Shown here: positions 12,666 to 13,390 of the stretch, piece after piece
Numbering within the stretch: the stretch's first letter is position 1
Layout of the letters: every line of letters starts with the position of its first letter
Assembly: GCA_034716415.1 (NCBI GenBank)
Contig: JAYEJB010000040.1
Span: forward strand, 1 to 13,390
Reading direction: 5' to 3'
DNA: 13,390 bases
From: JAYEJB01 sp034716415
GTDB lineage: Bacteria; Patescibacteriota; Patescibacteriia; SG8-24
Notes under the pieces: generated by a model
The model's database searches: none
Seen by the model: the letters and a program-made list of their open reading frames with translations, nothing else
Told to the model about the DNA's origin: nothing
Program-made: the position numbers and the translations under genes

Positions 12666-13091
12666 CTATCCCGTACTTCCGAAATGCCCGCGCGTCTTGT
12701 CGGTGGATACGTCCGTTTCAATCAGTTCCGGAATCTCTATCGGAATCAGCATGCCCTGCGCGATGCGCTCGCCGCGTTTCACGGTGACGGCTTGGTCCGT
12801 AAAATTATGGACCATGACGAGCATCTCGTCCTCCGGTCCGCAGTAGTCCTGGTCGATGAGTCCCATGCCGTGCGGAATCATGAGTCCCTTTTTCGGTGTC
12901 GAGGATCTGGATGCGAGCAGAAGGCAATATCCCTTCGGTATGCAGACGATGAGGTTGGTCGGAATATAACCGATCGCCTCGGATTCTATCGTTGTCGTTT
13001 CGCGCGCGTATACGTCAAAAGCCACCGCGCCCGCGGTCTCGTATTTCGGCATCGGCAGGTCCTTGTCGATCCGTGTTATCGATAGTTGCAT
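12666..13091 (-). CDS. dut: dUTP diphosphatase (dUTPase)
   Basis: Dut hydrolyses dUTP to dUMP and pyrophosphate, keeping uracil out of DNA and supplying dUMP to ThyX. The 141-aa trimeric-type protein shows all five motifs in order: I AGAVAFDVYA (20-29), II ASRSSTPKKGL (60-70), III GLIDQDYCGP with the catalytic Asp at 80 and Tyr83 (77-86), IV RGERIAQGML (106-115) and V RGHFGSTG (134-141). Motif III has Cys where Arg is common (DYCG against DYRG). The protein ends exactly at motif V, with no tail. The ATG at 13089-13091 is the only sensible start; upstream GCGGAAA is a weak ribosome site. Expression is likely from a perfect extended -10 about 40 bp upstream. The stop lies 6 bp from the 197-bp inverted repeat, which takes the place of a T-tract terminator. 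Confidence 0.95.
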   Translation of the reverse strand: MQLSITRIDKDLPMPKYETAGAVAFDVYARETTTIESEAIGYIPTNLIVCIPKGYCLLLASRSSTPKKGLMIPHGMGLIDQDYCGPEDEMLVMVHNFTDQAVTVKRGERIAQGMLIPIEIPELIETDVSTDKTRGHFGSTG

Positions 13092-13129
13092 AATGTTTCC
13101 GCTATCCGCATGAATTAATCGTCGCGTCT

Positions 13130-13138
13130 ATTATAGCA
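13130..13138 (-). promoter_or_regulatory. dut promoter, perfect extended -10
   Basis: Minus-strand TGCTATAAT is a consensus -10 with the TGn extension. Transcription would start near 13123, 32 nt before the ATG. The -35 position lies in the first AGCGGGGA box of the neighbouring array and reads TCCCCG, so the promoter must rely on the extended -10 or on an activator. Confidence 0.7.
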
Positions 13139-13150
13139 TTGGTGAGGGGG

Positions 13151-13285
13151 AGCGGGGACGCGACCCTCGGTCGCCAGCGGGGACCGTTCGGCATCCCCGG
13201 CATTCGCCGGGCACGGCGTCGAACTAGCGGGGACCACGGCCTTCGGCCGTTAGCGGGGATCGTCCGCTTCGCGGACTAGCGGGGA
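13151..13285. repeat. array of five AGCGGGGA boxes with hairpin spacers
   Basis: Exact AGCGGGGA boxes begin at 13151, 13176, 13226, 13252 and 13278, that is at steps of 25, 50, 26 and 26 bp. Three spacers are 6-bp stems with a 3-nt loop and different sequences: GCGACC-CTC-GGTCGC, ACGGCC-TTC-GGCCGT and GTCCGC-TTC-GCGGAC. The remaining spacer (13184-13225) has GTTCG/CGAAC ends and is 24 nt longer. It contains 13189-13212, the inverted copy of the 24-nt repeat found in miaA. No coding potential is evident here. Confidence 0.85.
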
Positions 13286-13306
13286 AAGAAAGATAAATAA
13301 GAGATA

Positions 13307-13347
13307 GATAGCGAAAAGATTGCGCTTAGCGCAATCTTTTCGCTATC
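13307..13347. repeat. perfect 19-bp hairpin
   Basis: GATAGCGAAAAGATTGCGC (13307-13325) and its exact complement (13329-13347) enclose TTA. The T-run sits inside the stem rather than after it, so it is not a typical terminator. It separates the AGCGGGGA boxes from the tandem repeat of their complement. Confidence 0.85.
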
Positions 13348-13390
13348 CCCGCTATCCCCGCTATCCCCGCTATCCCCGCTATCCCCGCTA
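13342..13390. repeat. 9-bp tandem repeat GCTATCCCC
   Basis: Five exact copies of GCTATCCCC and a further GCTA reach the end of the window. TCCCCGCT, formed at each junction, is the reverse complement of the AGCGGGGA box to the left, so the two halves face each other across the hairpin. The array continues beyond the window. Confidence 0.9.

Noticed and set aside
12433..12787. Three ORFs of 66-104 aa across the 197-bp inverted repeat
   Set aside because: Their sequences are repeated translations of the same palindromic words on both strands, and two run into dut in antisense. They are not independent genes.
13151..13285. CRISPR array
   Set aside because: The constant boxes are only 8 bp and the spacers are 17-18 bp palindromes (one is 42 bp). 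CRISPR repeats and spacers are longer, and spacers are not self-complementary. No cas gene is present.
13342..13390. Iterons of a replication origin
   Set aside because: The 9-bp unit is shorter than usual iterons, there is no rep gene, and the window shows only chromosomal core genes.

Overview
The window looks like a piece of a Candidate Phyla Radiation (Patescibacteria) chromosome, perhaps from a moderately GC-rich Parcubacteria-type lineage. This is inference from the gene set (a small DUF5679 zinc ribbon, a double-domain ThyX, several lineage-private acidic coiled-coil proteins), from short intergenic gaps with intrinsic terminators, and from the abundance of palindromic intergenic repeats. 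No rRNA, tRNA, transposase or phage gene is visible, so the taxonomic placement is only moderately secure.

Layout. 1-178: the edge of an upstream gene and a bidirectional terminator. 179-1576 (minus): two acidic, coiled-coil-rich proteins of unknown function behind a near-consensus promoter with a palindromic operator. 1763-4189 (plus): miaB and miaA, the two enzymes that build ms2i6A37 in tRNA. Between them, on the minus strand, lies a promoter-to-terminator unit of about 70 nt that looks like a small RNA. 4223-4600 (minus): a third coiled-coil protein. 4752-5405 (plus): the DUF5679 zinc ribbon and a 110-residue unknown. 5406-5757: a gene-free, repeat-rich stretch. 5758-11012 (minus): thyX, tmk, a polytopic membrane protein, a short ORF that mimics the GatB N-terminus, and gatB. 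11141-12427 (plus): gmk and a 209-residue unknown. 12464-12660: a 197-bp nested inverted repeat. 12666-13091 (minus): dut. 13151-13390: an array of AGCGGGGA boxes with hairpin spacers, ending in a 9-bp tandem repeat that runs off the window.

How the genes fit together. dut (dUTP to dUMP), thyX (dUMP to dTMP) and tmk (dTMP to dTDP) form a complete dTTP route within 5 kb, with gmk beside them for GMP to GDP. miaB, miaA and gatB all serve decoding fidelity. These are core functions; the unusual biology is in the non-coding DNA and in small anomalies inside core genes.

Most notable observations: (1) a 24-nt GC-rich repeat element sits in frame inside miaA and recurs, 23/24 identical and inverted, in the terminal repeat array; (2) the two ThyX domains appear to have divided the active-site motifs between them; (3) an ORF just upstream of gatB copies the GatB N-terminus with mostly synonymous differences; (4) there is a likely small RNA between miaB and miaA; (5) at least six different palindromic intergenic elements occur in 13 kb, several sharing the same architecture of short words facing their own complement.
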